DNA of 64,000 nucleotides from Kangiella profundi (GTDB taxonomy: Bacteria; Pseudomonadota; Gammaproteobacteria; Enterobacterales; Kangiellaceae). The DNA lies in the NCBI RefSeq assembly GCF_002838765.1, contig NZ_CP025120.1, forward strand, positions 1,550,001 through 1,614,000, written 5' to 3'. Below are positions 1-9,607 of this stretch, in pieces (position 1 is the stretch's first letter; each line of letters opens with the position of its first letter). The notes under the pieces are model-generated. The model worked only from the letters and a program-made list of their open reading frames with translations, ran no database searches and was not told the origin of the DNA. A program made the translations under genes and the position numbers.

Positions 1-417
1 CAGGATGGTGGCGTCAATTCTGGTTTTATGATCGCACAGGTTACAGCTGCAGCACTCGCTTCAGAAAATAAAACGCTGGCTCATCCTGCTTCAGTGGATA
101 GTTTACCTACATCTGCTAATCAAGAAGATCATGTATCCATGGCAACCTTTGCCGCACGTCGTCTACGTGACATGAACTTTAATACCGCCGGAGTCATTGC
201 CGTTGAGCTTCTGTCTGCAGTGCAGGGCATAGATTTCAGAGCACCTCTGAAGACCTCCCCTCGCCTACAGAAAGCCTACGACTTGATTCGTGAAAAAGTT
301 CCTTATTACGAGAAGGACCGTCACTTTGGACCAGATATCGAAGCCATAAAGGCATTAATCGATGAAGGTGTATTCAATGAGATGGTTAGTGAGCTAGAAC
401 TGCCAAGCCTTAGCTAA
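1..417 (+). CDS. hutH: Histidine ammonia-lyase, C-terminal part
   Basis: Only the last 138 codons are present; the reading frame is open from base 1, so the gene starts before the window. Histidine ammonia-lyase deaminates L-histidine to urocanate, the first step of histidine catabolism. The visible part carries the family's conserved C-terminal signatures: [18 protein letters not shown] at the start, then [20 protein letters not shown] and AARRL. The MIO-forming Ala-Ser-Gly lies upstream, outside the window. The rest of a hut operon would be expected to the left. A hairpin follows the stop codon. The assignment rests on strong family resemblance. Confidence 0.95.
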   Translation, partial: QDGGVNSGFMIAQVTAAALASENKTLAHPASVDSLPTSANQEDHVSMATFAARRLRDMNFNTAGVIAVELLSAVQGIDFRAPLKTSPRLQKAYDLIREKVPYYEKDRHFGPDIEAIKALIDEGVFNEMVSELELPSLS

Positions 418-451
418 GAAAGTCTTTAAATACTCAGTACGAAAATGCAAA

Positions 452-480
452 GGCGCTCAATTAAGAGCGCCATTTGCTCT
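452..480 (+). terminator. Terminator after hutH
   Basis: A perfect 7-bp stem (GGCGCTC / GAGCGCC, bases 452-458 and 465-471) encloses a 6-base loop 34 bases after the hutH stop. The following T-content is only moderate, so this is a likely but not ideal intrinsic terminator. Confidence 0.6.
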
Positions 481-544
481 GCTTTACTATCGCTATGTTA
501 GTAAACTGGTGGGACTTAATTTTTTCTCTAATTCTTTTCTATAA

Positions 545-895
545 TTACTCACTGAAGCTAGCCACTCCTAACGACACCTCAGCAATTCTACGTCGAGCCT
601 GACTTAAATATTTGGCAAACTTTTTGTTCTCTTTTAACTCTTTAAACTCATTCGAGTTATAGAGCTTTCTGACTTGAAGTTTCTGATCTGAAAACTCATC
701 GGGTAAATAGTCAACACCGACTTTGCACCAGGCCATTCCTTTAAGACGCAAGTCTTCGGGGTGACCTTTTCCCTGAACAAATTTACAGATAGAAGTAATT
801 TGATCAGCCATGTGCGAATCAATTTTGAGAACATTAGCTTGTGCGTTGAACGATATTAAACATACCGAAACAACCGATAAAACAGAATGTTTCAT
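545..895 (-). CDS. Small secreted protein of unknown function
   Basis: This 116-residue protein begins with a typical Sec signal peptide (about residues 1-20, ending AQA), so it is probably periplasmic. The mature part is charged and mostly helical in character, with two cysteines (in SICKF and AWCKV) that could form a disulfide. The C-terminal third is rich in Lys, Glu and Arg. I do not recognise the family. It sits alone on the minus strand between hutH and the YceI-like gene, 56 bases downstream of the latter, and could be cotranscribed with it. Confidence 0.6.
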   Translation of the reverse strand: MKHSVLSVVSVCLISFNAQANVLKIDSHMADQITSICKFVQGKGHPEDLRLKGMAWCKVGVDYLPDEFSDQKLQVRKLYNSNEFKELKENKKFAKYLSQARRRIAEVSLGVASFSE

Positions 896-951
896 ACGGG
901 CTTTGCTATATGGTTAAAGCCCGCTTAAAACTTAGAGATAGCGAGCCAGGG

Positions 952-1521
952 TTATTGTTTTAAAACTACTTTATAATTAACTTCAACTTCGTGCTGTACC
1001 CAATCAGGGTTCTTCCAAGCACCAAGTCCAAGATTGAAATCGAGTCTGTTTAATGTATAGCTTCCTGATAGCTCTATCAAGCCACCCAGTTCCACATAAT
1101 TCATGAACAGCGTCACAGGTTTTTCAATTCCTTTAATAGTTAAGCTCCCTTCAACCTTATAGACACCGTCAGACTCTAACTGTATCTGATGACTTTTAAA
1201 CACTCCCTGTGGCGTGTTTTTAACATCAAACCAGTTACTTTTCTTGAGCATGCCATCACGCTTTTCACTTCCACTCTCAACGCTGGCAAGATCAACATTC
1301 ACGCGTATTGAGCTTTGCTCTAATTGATTCTTATTAAAAACGATAATAGGCTCAAATGATTGAAACTGACCATTAAACTCAGTCTTCTTGTTTTGAACTC
1401 CACTAAACTTAATAAAGCTCTCTTCCGCTTTAACCTCTAGTGGTTCATCAGCAAGCAGGCCAGTTGAAAAAATTAAGCCTGATAAAAAGATGGTTCGAAC
1501 TACAATTTTCTTAAGCAACAC
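952..1521 (-). CDS. YceI-like periplasmic lipid-binding family protein
   Basis: The protein has 189 residues with an N-terminal signal peptide (about residues 1-24, ending LLADE). The rest follows the YceI pattern: an eight-strand lipocalin-like barrel that binds an isoprenoid or amide lipid. Typical features are FNGQFQSFEPIIVFNKNQLE, the DGMLKKSNWFDVKNTPQGVF segment (YceI proteins have a comparable D-x-x-L-x-x-x-x-F-D), and SLTIKGIEKPVTL. Length matches the family. It may share a transcript with the small secreted protein downstream. The exact ligand and role are not known from sequence. Confidence 0.8.
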   Translation of the reverse strand: MLLKKIVVRTIFLSGLIFSTGLLADEPLEVKAEESFIKFSGVQNKKTEFNGQFQSFEPIIVFNKNQLEQSSIRVNVDLASVESGSEKRDGMLKKSNWFDVKNTPQGVFKSHQIQLESDGVYKVEGSLTIKGIEKPVTLFMNYVELGGLIELSGSYTLNRLDFNLGLGAWKNPDWVQHEVEVNYKVVLKQ

Positions 1522-1618
1522 AAGAATACCTCAACAGTTAACAACTGGTTGTCGGTCTTAACCCTTTTCGGTTAATCTGACGTTTATATGGATGAAATTA
1601 CAACATAAGGTTAAGACT

Positions 1619-3148
1619 ATGAAAATAACGTCAAACACAAAACCACTATTCTTACGGAGTATAATCCCATCGCTGATAGCCTTTACCCTGTTGGGATGTA
1701 ACTCAAGCGCCAGCGCTGAAGAACAGGACGCCATTACCATCTATAGCAGTGCCCAGCCAGGTGCCATTAATCCGGACCTTTACCGACCAGTACCCGGTCA
1801 AAACCGAGGTTACTATAGAGTACCAGGTTATGGTGTCATTAAGTCAGTTCGAAACTACCAACTCAATAAAGGGCAAAACCGTATCCAAGTTAGTGATGTT
1901 GCGGCTTTCATTGACCCAACTACCGTATCATTTCGCTCTCTGAATAATAAACAGACTCGAGTTCTGGAGCAAAGCTACCAATTTGACCTGGTCAATCAGC
2001 AGCAACTCCTACAACGCTTCCTTGGTAAAACTGTCACAGTGCAACAAGCACAGGGAGATGAGCTGGTAGATATTAAAGGCGAGTTATTAAGTGCAGATGG
2101 AAACTTGGTTCTAAAGACAGAAAAAGGAAATATTCGAACTATTGGCTATTATGCCGGCATAATATTTCCTGACTTACCGGAAGGCCTGCGTACAAAGCCA
2201 ACACTTATCTGGGATCTCTACTCCCCTGCCACCGGTAAACAAACTACTGAACTAAGTTATCAAACCGAGGGCATGACCTGGTGGACCGATTACAACGTAA
2301 CCTATGATGAGTCAAAGGGCTGCAACATGGATCTATCAAGCTGGGTGAGTATCATTAATCAGTCTGGTGCCAGTTTTAACGACGCTAAACTGAAACTTAT
2401 TGCCGGTGATGTAAATCGCACTCAACAAAATGAACCACCAAGAGTTATGGCATCACGCGTTGCCGAAGAAGCAATGATGGATAAAGGCTTCGAAGAAAAA
2501 GCATTCTTTGAGTATCATCTATACACTCTAGGTCGTCCGGCAGACCTTCCTAACAATTCAACAAAGCAACTCGAACTGTTCCCTTCGGTTAAAGATATTC
2601 AGTGTAATAAAGAGCTGGTTTTTGATGCCTCAAGCCAGCTTTATGGGTATCACGGCATCAATACCAATGAAAGCTATGGGAAAAATATTGCTTCAGACGT
2701 GAATGTCTATTTGCGCTTTACTAATGAGGATGACAACCAGTTGGGAGTGCCTCTTCCTGCAGGAAGAATACGCGTTAACCAACGGGACACTGATGGAAGC
2801 CTCGAATTTATTGGAGAAGATATCATCGACCATACACCAAAGGATGAAGAAGTTCTGATAAAAATGGGCAATGCCTTTGATGTTAAAGGCGAGCGCAAAC
2901 AGACCAACTATCAGATAGACACTAAGAAAAAAGAACTAAGCGAAAGCTTTGAAGTAACGCTAAAGAATCACAAGGAAGAAGCAGTAACAGTCGTCATACG
3001 CGAAACATTGTATCGGTGGTCTAATTGGAAAATAACACGCAAGTCACACGATTATGAGAAGCAGGACTCACGTCACATACACTTCAAAGTAACAGTGCCT
3101 GCAAATGGTGAAATTAAAGTTAATTATACTGTTGAATATGACTGGTAG
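1619..3148 (+). CDS. DUF4139 domain lipoprotein
   Basis: The protein has 509 residues from this start. I prefer ATG 1619 over an in-frame ATG at 1592 because an AAGG stands 9 bases upstream and because it places a lipoprotein signal at the N-terminus with lipobox LLGC, so the protein is probably anchored to a membrane through Cys. The body resembles DUF4139 (mucoidy-inhibitor-like) proteins: a region on loss or gain of side strands followed by YQTEGMTWWTDYNVTYDE and a C-terminal beta-rich domain ending in NYTVEYDW. Function is unknown. It is convergent with the M16 peptidase gene, and both share a hairpin. Confidence 0.75.
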   Translation: MKITSNTKPLFLRSIIPSLIAFTLLGCNSSASAEEQDAITIYSSAQPGAINPDLYRPVPGQNRGYYRVPGYGVIKSVRNYQLNKGQNRIQVSDVAAFIDPTTVSFRSLNNKQTRVLEQSYQFDLVNQQQLLQRFLGKTVTVQQAQGDELVDIKGELLSADGNLVLKTEKGNIRTIGYYAGIIFPDLPEGLRTKPTLIWDLYSPATGKQTTELSYQTEGMTWWTDYNVTYDESKGCNMDLSSWVSIINQSGASFNDAKLKLIAGDVNRTQQNEPPRVMASRVAEEAMMDKGFEEKAFFEYHLYTLGRPADLPNNSTKQLELFPSVKDIQCNKELVFDASSQLYGYHGINTNESYGKNIASDVNVYLRFTNEDDNQLGVPLPAGRIRVNQRDTDGSLEFIGEDIIDHTPKDEEVLIKMGNAFDVKGERKQTNYQIDTKKKELSESFEVTLKNHKEEAVTVVIRETLYRWSNWKITRKSHDYEKQDSRHIHFKVTVPANGEIKVNYTVEYDW

Positions 3149-3176
3149 ACTGTAACCCAAACTTGATAAACAAAAA

Positions 3177-3202
3177 AGCCACGACCTGAGTCGTGGCTTT
3201 TC
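3177..3202. terminator. Bidirectional terminator
   Basis: A 9-bp perfect stem (AGCCACGAC / GTCGTGGCT) with a CTGA loop is flanked by an A-run on the left and a T-run on the right. It can therefore end both the DUF4139 gene and the convergent M16 gene. Confidence 0.85.
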
Positions 3203-3222
3203 AGATAGAATCAAGCCATTAA

Positions 3223-5967
3223 CTATTCAGCTTCTAGCTTCGCTTTATCCCCTGCTTTGATGATTGAAATGTTGTCCATCTTAATATGACGACGGAACGC
3301 ATCATTAACATCTTTCAAAGTAAGCGCCTTAAGCTTTTCTTCATACTCCTTTGACCATTCCATAGTACGATCAAGATCAAGATTACCTGCCAAGCTGCTA
3401 ACCAGGCGAGCATCTTTTGAACGGTCAATACGGTTGTTCTGTAGAACACCATCGCGCGCCTTATCCAGCTCTTCTTGAGTAAAGCCATCATTTAATGCAC
3501 GCTCTAACTCTTCCTTAAAACCAATCTCTACACGAGGTAAGTTCTCAGGGGCAGCAATAGCGTATGCACCAAAAGTGGCATTCTCGTCATAAGAACTAGC
3601 ACTGAAGAAAGAACCTGCTCCATAACTCAAGCCATCTTTTTGACGTAAACGTGTCGCTAGACGACTGTTTAGGAAACCACCACCAAAGATTTCATTAGCC
3701 ATTTTAAGAGCAGCATAATCTGGGTGTTGATCGCTCAACTCCAACTTAGTCATGGCAGCAAAAGCAGCACCGGCTTTATCTGGTGTGTCGATAAATTTAT
3801 TTATCGCTTCAACATCTGCAACGCTTCGCTCAATTCGCTTATACTCAACATCAGCATCCCAGTTTCCAAGGATGTCATCAAGTTGTTCATGCAATGCTTT
3901 TTGTTCAAAGTCACCCACGACAGCAATATCAGCTTCTTTAGCACCAATAAAGTTGCTGTGGAAAGCTTTAAGGTTATCAACTTCAACTGATTTAATCGCC
4001 TCAATCTGCTCATCAATGCTCATACTGTACAAAGGATGGCTTGGATCATAAGGGTTTAAGTGCTGATTAAGCTGCAGGAATACTTGTGTTTGTGGTTGTT
4101 GTTTTTGCTGTTCCAGAGCAACAATTTGTTGCTTTTTAAGCACTTCTAATTCCTTTTTATCAAAAGCTGGCTGCTTGAGAACTTCTTCCACTAATTCCAG
4201 AACTTTAGGCAAATTTTCTTTCACAGTCTGAATACGTACACCAGTATTGGTAGCGCCACCGGAGACACTGACGTTTGCTTTCAGGCGATCGAACTCAGCT
4301 TGAAGTTCCTCACGCGTATAGTTTTCAGTACCGCGCATCAGCATGCTTGAAGTTAATGAAGGTACAACACCTGCATTGCGCAAATCTTCAAGGTTGCCTA
4401 TATCCAAGTTGATAGTCATTACCACAGATTCACCACGTGTTTTCTTAGGTAAATAAACAACTTTTGCACCATTAGAAAGCGTTGTGCGGTCACTGCGAGC
4501 ATCAATATTGTCATAAGAAGCATCAAAATCTTCGCCTTGCGCTACAGCTTCACGACCAGTGTAACCTTCTAGCATTTTCTGGATGTCTTCACTATTAAGT
4601 CTTGCAATAGAGTCTGCACGGTCAGGCTTTTCTTCTGGAATAAACAAGGCAACGGTACGGTTGTCATTGACCAAGTACTCTTCTGCTGCTTTTTGAACAT
4701 CTTCCGCAGTAACTTTCTCCAGACGGTCGCGGTTCAAAAACAATAATCGCCAGTCACCCATACCAACCCACTCAGTTAATTGCAGGGCGACACTTTGAGT
4801 ATTGTTGAAGCTCAATTCGATACCTTTCAATAGCTTGGTTTTAGCACGCTCAACTTCTTCCTCAGTAATTGGGTTTTGAGCAGCACCTTCTAGTACATCA
4901 ACGAATGCAGCTTCAGTTTTGGCAAGATCCTTATCTTTAGCAACCTGCGCCATAAACAACAAGGCACCAGGCTCAGCTAATTGAAAGGCAAAGCCGCCAG
5001 CAGAAGCGGCCAGATCGTTATCAACCAACTCTTTACGTAAACGACCAGTCTGTGAGTCACCCATGATTTGTGACAAGATTTGTACTGCTGCATAATCAGC
5101 ATGAGGTCCGGCAGGAGTTTTATATAAGCCACCGACAACCTGTACATCACCGGTACGGCGAATGATTACTTTACGTTCACCATCTTGAATGGGTTCTTCT
5201 GTATAAAGCTCCGGTAATTGACGCTTTGGCTTTTTGATATCACCAAAATACTTGTCGACTTTTTTTATAGTCTCTTCTTCATCGATTTTACCGGCAATGA
5301 TTAAAGTCGCATTGTCTGGCTGGTAATATTTTTTATAGAAAGCCTGTAGATTGGTAATATCAACATTCTCAAGGTCTGAGCGAGCACCAATAGTCGACTT
5401 ACCATAGTTATGCCAGTCATAAGCCACTGACATTAAACGCTGCATCAGAACACGCATTGGACTGTTTTCACCGTTCTCAAGCTCATTGCGGACAACGGTC
5501 ATTTCACTATCCAGGTCTTCCTTGGCTATGAAGGAATTAATCATGCGATCAGACTCTAAATCTAGTGCCCAGTTTAGATTATCTTCAGTAGCAGCAAAGG
5601 TTTCATAATAATTAGTGCGGTCAAGCCATGTGGTACCGTTAGGCTCTGCACCTCGTTCACTTAGCTCCTGAGGGATATCTTTATGATCAGGTGTGCCTTT
5701 AAATACCAAGTGCTCAAGCAGGTGAGCCATACCTGTTTCACCGTAATTTTCATGCTTGGAGCCCACATGATAGGTAATATTAACGGTAATTGATTCCTGA
5801 GTTGGATCCGGGAATAACAACACCTGTAGGCCGTTATCCAGACGATATTCAGAAATTCCCTCGACCGTAGTAACCTTTTCTACGCCCTTAGGTAATTTAG
5901 CAAAAGCACTAGACACACTGGTGGTTAAAACCAGGGCTAAAGCTGCTGTTTTAAGTCTTAGAGTCAT
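3223..5967 (-). CDS. M16 family zinc metallopeptidase (pitrilysin-like)
   Basis: This 914-residue protein has a signal peptide (about residues 1-23), so it is a periplasmic or outer-membrane-facing protease. The inverted zinc motif HXXEH of the insulinase/pitrilysin family is H82-L-L-E85-H86, with the usual downstream acidic stretch (VVRNELENGEN). Two M16 halves are present: an active N-terminal half, and a C-terminal half without HXXEH but with the R/Y substrate-binding segment (LATRLRQKDGLSYGAGS). This is the usual fused organisation. Such enzymes degrade oligopeptides, in line with the many other peptidase genes here. It appears to be monocistronic. Confidence 0.92.
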   Translation of the reverse strand: MTLRLKTAALALVLTTSVSSAFAKLPKGVEKVTTVEGISEYRLDNGLQVLLFPDPTQESITVNITYHVGSKHENYGETGMAHLLEHLVFKGTPDHKDIPQELSERGAEPNGTTWLDRTNYYETFAATEDNLNWALDLESDRMINSFIAKEDLDSEMTVVRNELENGENSPMRVLMQRLMSVAYDWHNYGKSTIGARSDLENVDITNLQAFYKKYYQPDNATLIIAGKIDEEETIKKVDKYFGDIKKPKRQLPELYTEEPIQDGERKVIIRRTGDVQVVGGLYKTPAGPHADYAAVQILSQIMGDSQTGRLRKELVDNDLAASAGGFAFQLAEPGALLFMAQVAKDKDLAKTEAAFVDVLEGAAQNPITEEEVERAKTKLLKGIELSFNNTQSVALQLTEWVGMGDWRLLFLNRDRLEKVTAEDVQKAAEEYLVNDNRTVALFIPEEKPDRADSIARLNSEDIQKMLEGYTGREAVAQGEDFDASYDNIDARSDRTTLSNGAKVVYLPKKTRGESVVMTINLDIGNLEDLRNAGVVPSLTSSMLMRGTENYTREELQAEFDRLKANVSVSGGATNTGVRIQTVKENLPKVLELVEEVLKQPAFDKKELEVLKKQQIVALEQQKQQPQTQVFLQLNQHLNPYDPSHPLYSMSIDEQIEAIKSVEVDNLKAFHSNFIGAKEADIAVVGDFEQKALHEQLDDILGNWDADVEYKRIERSVADVEAINKFIDTPDKAGAAFAAMTKLELSDQHPDYAALKMANEIFGGGFLNSRLATRLRQKDGLSYGAGSFFSASSYDENATFGAYAIAAPENLPRVEIGFKEELERALNDGFTQEELDKARDGVLQNNRIDRSKDARLVSSLAGNLDLDRTMEWSKEYEEKLKALTLKDVNDAFRRHIKMDNISIIKAGDKAKLEAE

Positions 5968-6108
5968 ATATCCCTCTTAATTATCAATAGCAAAACATAT
6001 TCCAATAGGAGCATGAAGTATCCTTAAAAGCCTTGTAACTTTGTAGTCGCTATTTGTTAATAAATATTTCAATTGCTTTCAGTTTGAGAATTACTTTCAT
6101 GAGCACAT

Positions 6109-6143
6109 AAAAAAAGCCGCCCAAGCGAGCTTGGACGGCTTTT
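6109..6143 (-). terminator. Terminator of the suc operon
   Basis: The inverted repeat AGCCG-c-CCAAGC / GCTTGG-a-CGGCT (6115-6140) has one internal mismatch. It is followed on the minus strand by a run of Ts (A-run 6109-6115 on plus) and lies 19 bases after the sucD stop. Confidence 0.85.
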
Positions 6144-6161
6144 ATATAACTAGCTAGATGA

Positions 6162-7034
6162 TTACCAACCAGTCACTTCTTTCAATGCACTACCGATGTC
6201 AGCTAATGAACGCACAGTTTTAACACCTGCGTCTTCTAAAGCTGCAAATTTCTCAGCAGCAGTGCCTTTACCACCAGCGATAATGGCGCCAGCATGGCCC
6301 ATACGCTTACCTGGAGGTGCTGTAACACCAGCAATATAAGAAACTACTGGCTTAGTGACGTTTTCTTTAATGAAAGCGGCAGCTTCTTCTTCAGCAGAAC
6401 CACCAATTTCGCCAATCATAACGATTGCTTCTGTTGCTGGGTCCTCCTGGAACATTTTCAGGATATCGATGAAGTTAGAACCAGGGATTGGATCACCACC
6501 AATACCAACACAAGTCGATTGACCGAAACCGAAATCAGTTGTTTGCTTAACGGCTTCATAGGTCAAAGTTCCCGAACGCGAAACGATACCTACTTTACCT
6601 GGTAAGTGAATGTGACCCGGCATAATACCAATCTTGCATTCACCAGGAGTAATAACGCCTGGGCAGTTAGGACCGATAAGACGCACACCTAATTCGTCAC
6701 ACACGATCTTAGCTTCAAGCATATCCATTGTAGGAATGCCTTCAGTGATACAAACCACTAACTTAATACCAGCATTGGCAGCTTCTAGAATTGAGTCTTT
6801 ACAGAAAGGCGCAGGAACATAGATTACTGAAGCTTCAGCACCAGTTGCTTCAACCGCATCTTTGACTGTATTGAAGACAGGCAAACCTAGATGAGTTTGA
6901 CCACCTTTACCAGGTGTTACACCACCAACCATGTTAGTGCCGTATTCGATTGCTTGCTCAGTATGGAATGTACCCTGTGAACCAGTGATACCCTGACAAA
7001 TAACTTTGGTGTTTTTATCAATTAAAATACTCAT
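6162..7034 (-). CDS. sucD: Succinyl-CoA synthetase alpha subunit
   Basis: This 290-residue cytosolic subunit of succinyl-CoA ligase converts succinyl-CoA to succinate with ATP or GTP formation in the TCA cycle. It shows the N-terminal CoA-binding Rossmann domain ([21 protein letters not shown]), the RSGTLTYEA motif, and the phosphohistidine loop [14 protein letters not shown] near the C-terminus. Length is as expected. The ATG overlaps the sucC stop by one base (translational coupling), as in most bacteria. It is the last gene of sucABCD and is followed by a strong terminator. Confidence 0.98.
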   Translation of the reverse strand: MSILIDKNTKVICQGITGSQGTFHTEQAIEYGTNMVGGVTPGKGGQTHLGLPVFNTVKDAVEATGAEASVIYVPAPFCKDSILEAANAGIKLVVCITEGIPTMDMLEAKIVCDELGVRLIGPNCPGVITPGECKIGIMPGHIHLPGKVGIVSRSGTLTYEAVKQTTDFGFGQSTCVGIGGDPIPGSNFIDILKMFQEDPATEAIVMIGEIGGSAEEEAAAFIKENVTKPVVSYIAGVTAPPGKRMGHAGAIIAGGKGTAAEKFAALEDAGVKTVRSLADIGSALKEVTGW

Positions 7035-8200
7035 TATTTGCCCTCCGCTGCAGCAACTACTTTTTTCGCTGCGTCTGTTAAGCCTTCAGCTGCGATAATG
7101 TTCAAGCCAGACTCAGCAAGAACCTTTGTACCAAGTTCGGCATTGTTACCTTCAAGGCGAACAACAACTGGAACTTTAACGCCAACTTCTTTAACGGCAC
7201 CAATGATACCTTCTGCAATCAGGTCACAACGCACGATACCACCGAAGATATTAACCAGAACGGCTTTTACATTTGAATCCGAAAGGATAATTTTGAATGC
7301 TTCTGTAACGCGCTCTTTAGTAGCACCACCACCAACATCAAGGAAGTTTGCTGGCTCACCGCCATGCAATTTAATGATGTCCATAGTGCCCATCGCAAGA
7401 CCCGCACCGTTAACCATACAGCCGATGTTGCCATCAAGTGCTACATAGTTAAGTTCAAATTTTGCAGCATGCGCTTCACGCTCATCTTCCTGAGAAGGGT
7501 CGTGCATTTCTGCCAATTTAGGATGACGGTACATGGCGTTACCATCGATGTTAATTTTTGCGTCTAAGCAGTGCAGATCGCCATCTTCTTTGATAACCAG
7601 TGGGTTAATCTCAAGAAGTGCTAAATCTTTTTCCACGAACATCTTCGCTAATTGCAAGAAGATGTGGGTAAATTGCTTAACCTGCTTACCTTCTAAACCA
7701 AGTTTGAATGCAAGTTCACGGCCCTGATATGGCTGAGCGCCTACTAGAGGATCGATTGTTGCTTTAAGAATCTTCTCTGGAGTTTCTTCGGCAACTTTCT
7801 CAATTTCAACACCACCTTCAGTTGATGCCATGAAAACAACACGACGGCTAGAACGATCAACGACTGCACCCAAGTAAAGCTCTTGAGCAATATCGGTACA
7901 CTCTTCAACAAGGATCTTACTGACTGGCTGACCATTTGCATCAGTTTGATAAGTTACAAGGTTCTTACCAAGCCACTGCTTAGCAAACTCTTTAACTTCG
8001 TCTTTTGTCTTAACTAGCTTTACACCGCCAGCTTTACCACGACCACCGGCATGCACCTGGGCTTTAACCACCCACATACTGCCGCCAATGCGACCAGCTG
8101 CTTCAAACGCAGACTGAGGGTTATCGACTGCATAACCCTCCGATACTGGCAAACCATACTCTCTAAAAAGCTGTTTACCTTGATACTCATGTAGGTTCAT
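7034..8200 (-). CDS. sucC: Succinyl-CoA synthetase beta subunit
   Basis: The 388-residue beta subunit pairs with SucD. The N-terminal ATP-grasp domain starts [16 protein letters not shown] and contains [16 protein letters not shown] for nucleotide binding. The C-terminal domain contains the [12 protein letters not shown] and [13 protein letters not shown] segments typical of the CoA-ligase fold. It is separated from sucB by 120 bases that include a hairpin, and overlaps sucD by one base. Identity is not in doubt; nucleotide preference (ATP or GTP) cannot be read securely. Confidence 0.98.
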   Translation of the reverse strand: MNLHEYQGKQLFREYGLPVSEGYAVDNPQSAFEAAGRIGGSMWVVKAQVHAGGRGKAGGVKLVKTKDEVKEFAKQWLGKNLVTYQTDANGQPVSKILVEECTDIAQELYLGAVVDRSSRRVVFMASTEGGVEIEKVAEETPEKILKATIDPLVGAQPYQGRELAFKLGLEGKQVKQFTHIFLQLAKMFVEKDLALLEINPLVIKEDGDLHCLDAKINIDGNAMYRHPKLAEMHDPSQEDEREAHAAKFELNYVALDGNIGCMVNGAGLAMGTMDIIKLHGGEPANFLDVGGGATKERVTEAFKIILSDSNVKAVLVNIFGGIVRCDLIAEGIIGAVKEVGVKVPVVVRLEGNNAELGTKVLAESGLNIIAAEGLTDAAKKVVAAAEGK

Positions 8201-8261
8201 GTTTATGTTCCTATTACTTTGGCATAAGTACTTTTACAAGCACGTAGAATTTAAAACTTAA

Positions 8262-8300
8262 GGTAACTAAAAACGCCAATGCCGAACATAAGTTCGGCAT
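8262..8300 (-). terminator. Hairpin between sucB and sucC, possible attenuator
   Basis: The perfect 9-bp inverted repeat ATGCCGAAC / GTTCGGCAT (8279-8300) has a 4-base loop. On the minus strand it is followed after a few bases by TTTTT. It lies inside the suc operon, so it may lower transcription of sucCD relative to sucAB or act as a processing or stability element. Confidence 0.45.
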
Positions 8301-8320
8301 CAGTGCTTAGATTCTGGAGC

Positions 8321-9568
8321 TTATAGATCCAGCAACATGCGAGCTGGGTCTTCAATGAACTCTTTAATCGTTTTCAAGAAGCCCACAGATTCGCGTCCAT
8401 CAATAATTCTATGGTCGTAAGACAATGCAACGTTCATCATTGGACGAATTACAATTTCGCCATTAATAACCACAGGTCGATCTTCCATACGGTTCATACC
8501 AAGAATGCCGCTTTGTGGAGGGTTAATGATTGGTGTGGCCATTAAGGAACCAAAAACACCACCATTAGAGATCGTGAAAGTACCACCTGTCATGTCTTCA
8601 ACAGTCAGCTTATTATCACGAGCTTTTTCACCAAATTCACGGATCTTAGCTTCAATTTCAGCAAGGCTTAGTGTGTCTGCATCACGCAATACAGGTACTA
8701 CCAAACCACGTGGTGAAGAAACTGCAACACCAATGTCATAGTAGCCATGGTAGACAATATCATCACCATCAATAGAGGCATTTACTGCTGGGTAACGTTT
8801 TAGAGCTTCTACAGTTGCCTTAACAAAGAAAGACATGAAGCCTAGGCGTGTACCATGAACTTTTTCAAACTGTTCTTTATATCTAGCACGCAAATCTACA
8901 ACTTCTTTCATGTTGATATCATTGAAAGTCGTTAAGATTGCAGCAGTATGTTGCGCTTCAACAAGACGCTCAGCAATACGCTTACGCAGACGAGTCATTG
9001 GAACACGCTTTTCTTCACGCAAGCCGGCTGATACAGGTGCTGAACCAGAATCTTTCTTGCTATCTGATGATTTAGCTGATGCACCACCGTCTTTAATAAA
9101 TTTTTCAACATCTTCCTTAGTTAAACGACCACCTTTGCCGCTTGCTGGAATTTGTTTAGGGTCAAGATTGTGCTCGGCTACCAGACGGCGAACAGCTGGA
9201 GATAAAACATCCAAATCTGCTGAGGAGGTTTCTTCTTTAGCTTCTTCTTTTTTCTCTTCTTTGGAAGACTCTTCTTTTGATGAGCTGTCTTTTTTGTCAT
9301 CTCTGCTTTCAGCTTTTGCGTCACCAGATGCACCAGCTTCAAACTTAGCGATAACCTCTTCCTGAAGTACAGTGTCACCTTCTTCTTTGATAATTTCAGA
9401 AATTACACCGTCATCCGGAGCCACAACTTCAAGAACAACTTTATCAGTTTCAATATCGACCAGATTTTGATCTCTTGAAACAGACTCACCTGGCTTAACG
9501 TGCCATGTTGCAATCGTAGCGTCAGCTACTGACTCAGGTAACACAGGAACTTTAATTTCGATAGCCAT
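8321..9568 (-). CDS. sucB: 2-oxoglutarate dehydrogenase E2 (dihydrolipoyl succinyltransferase)
   Basis: This 415-residue core enzyme of the 2-oxoglutarate dehydrogenase complex transfers succinyl groups from lipoamide to CoA. Domains in order are one N-terminal lipoyl domain with the lipoylated lysine in [10 protein letters not shown]; a long charged linker of Lys, Glu and Ser; a peripheral subunit-binding domain ([15 protein letters not shown], about residues 123-160); and the catalytic domain with the active-site motif HRIIDGRE near the C-terminus. It lies 39 bases downstream of sucA. No lpd (E3) gene is in the cluster, so E3 must be encoded elsewhere. Confidence 0.98.
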   Translation of the reverse strand: MAIEIKVPVLPESVADATIATWHVKPGESVSRDQNLVDIETDKVVLEVVAPDDGVISEIIKEEGDTVLQEEVIAKFEAGASGDAKAESRDDKKDSSSKEESSKEEKKEEAKEETSSADLDVLSPAVRRLVAEHNLDPKQIPASGKGGRLTKEDVEKFIKDGGASAKSSDSKKDSGSAPVSAGLREEKRVPMTRLRKRIAERLVEAQHTAAILTTFNDINMKEVVDLRARYKEQFEKVHGTRLGFMSFFVKATVEALKRYPAVNASIDGDDIVYHGYYDIGVAVSSPRGLVVPVLRDADTLSLAEIEAKIREFGEKARDNKLTVEDMTGGTFTISNGGVFGSLMATPIINPPQSGILGMNRMEDRPVVINGEIVIRPMMNVALSYDHRIIDGRESVGFLKTIKEFIEDPARMLLDL

Positions 9569-9607
9569 GTTTTAACCTTTTACCTTACCTAATTTAATTC
9601 GATTCGA

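Noticed and set aside
7038..7448. 136-codon plus-strand ORF opposite sucC
   Set aside because: Antisense shadow of sucC. Translation is Pro/Ser/Arg-rich without domains.
8910..9365. 151-codon plus-strand ORF opposite sucB
   Set aside because: Antisense to the charged linker of SucB; its Ser-rich sequence is a by-product of Lys/Glu codons on the other strand.
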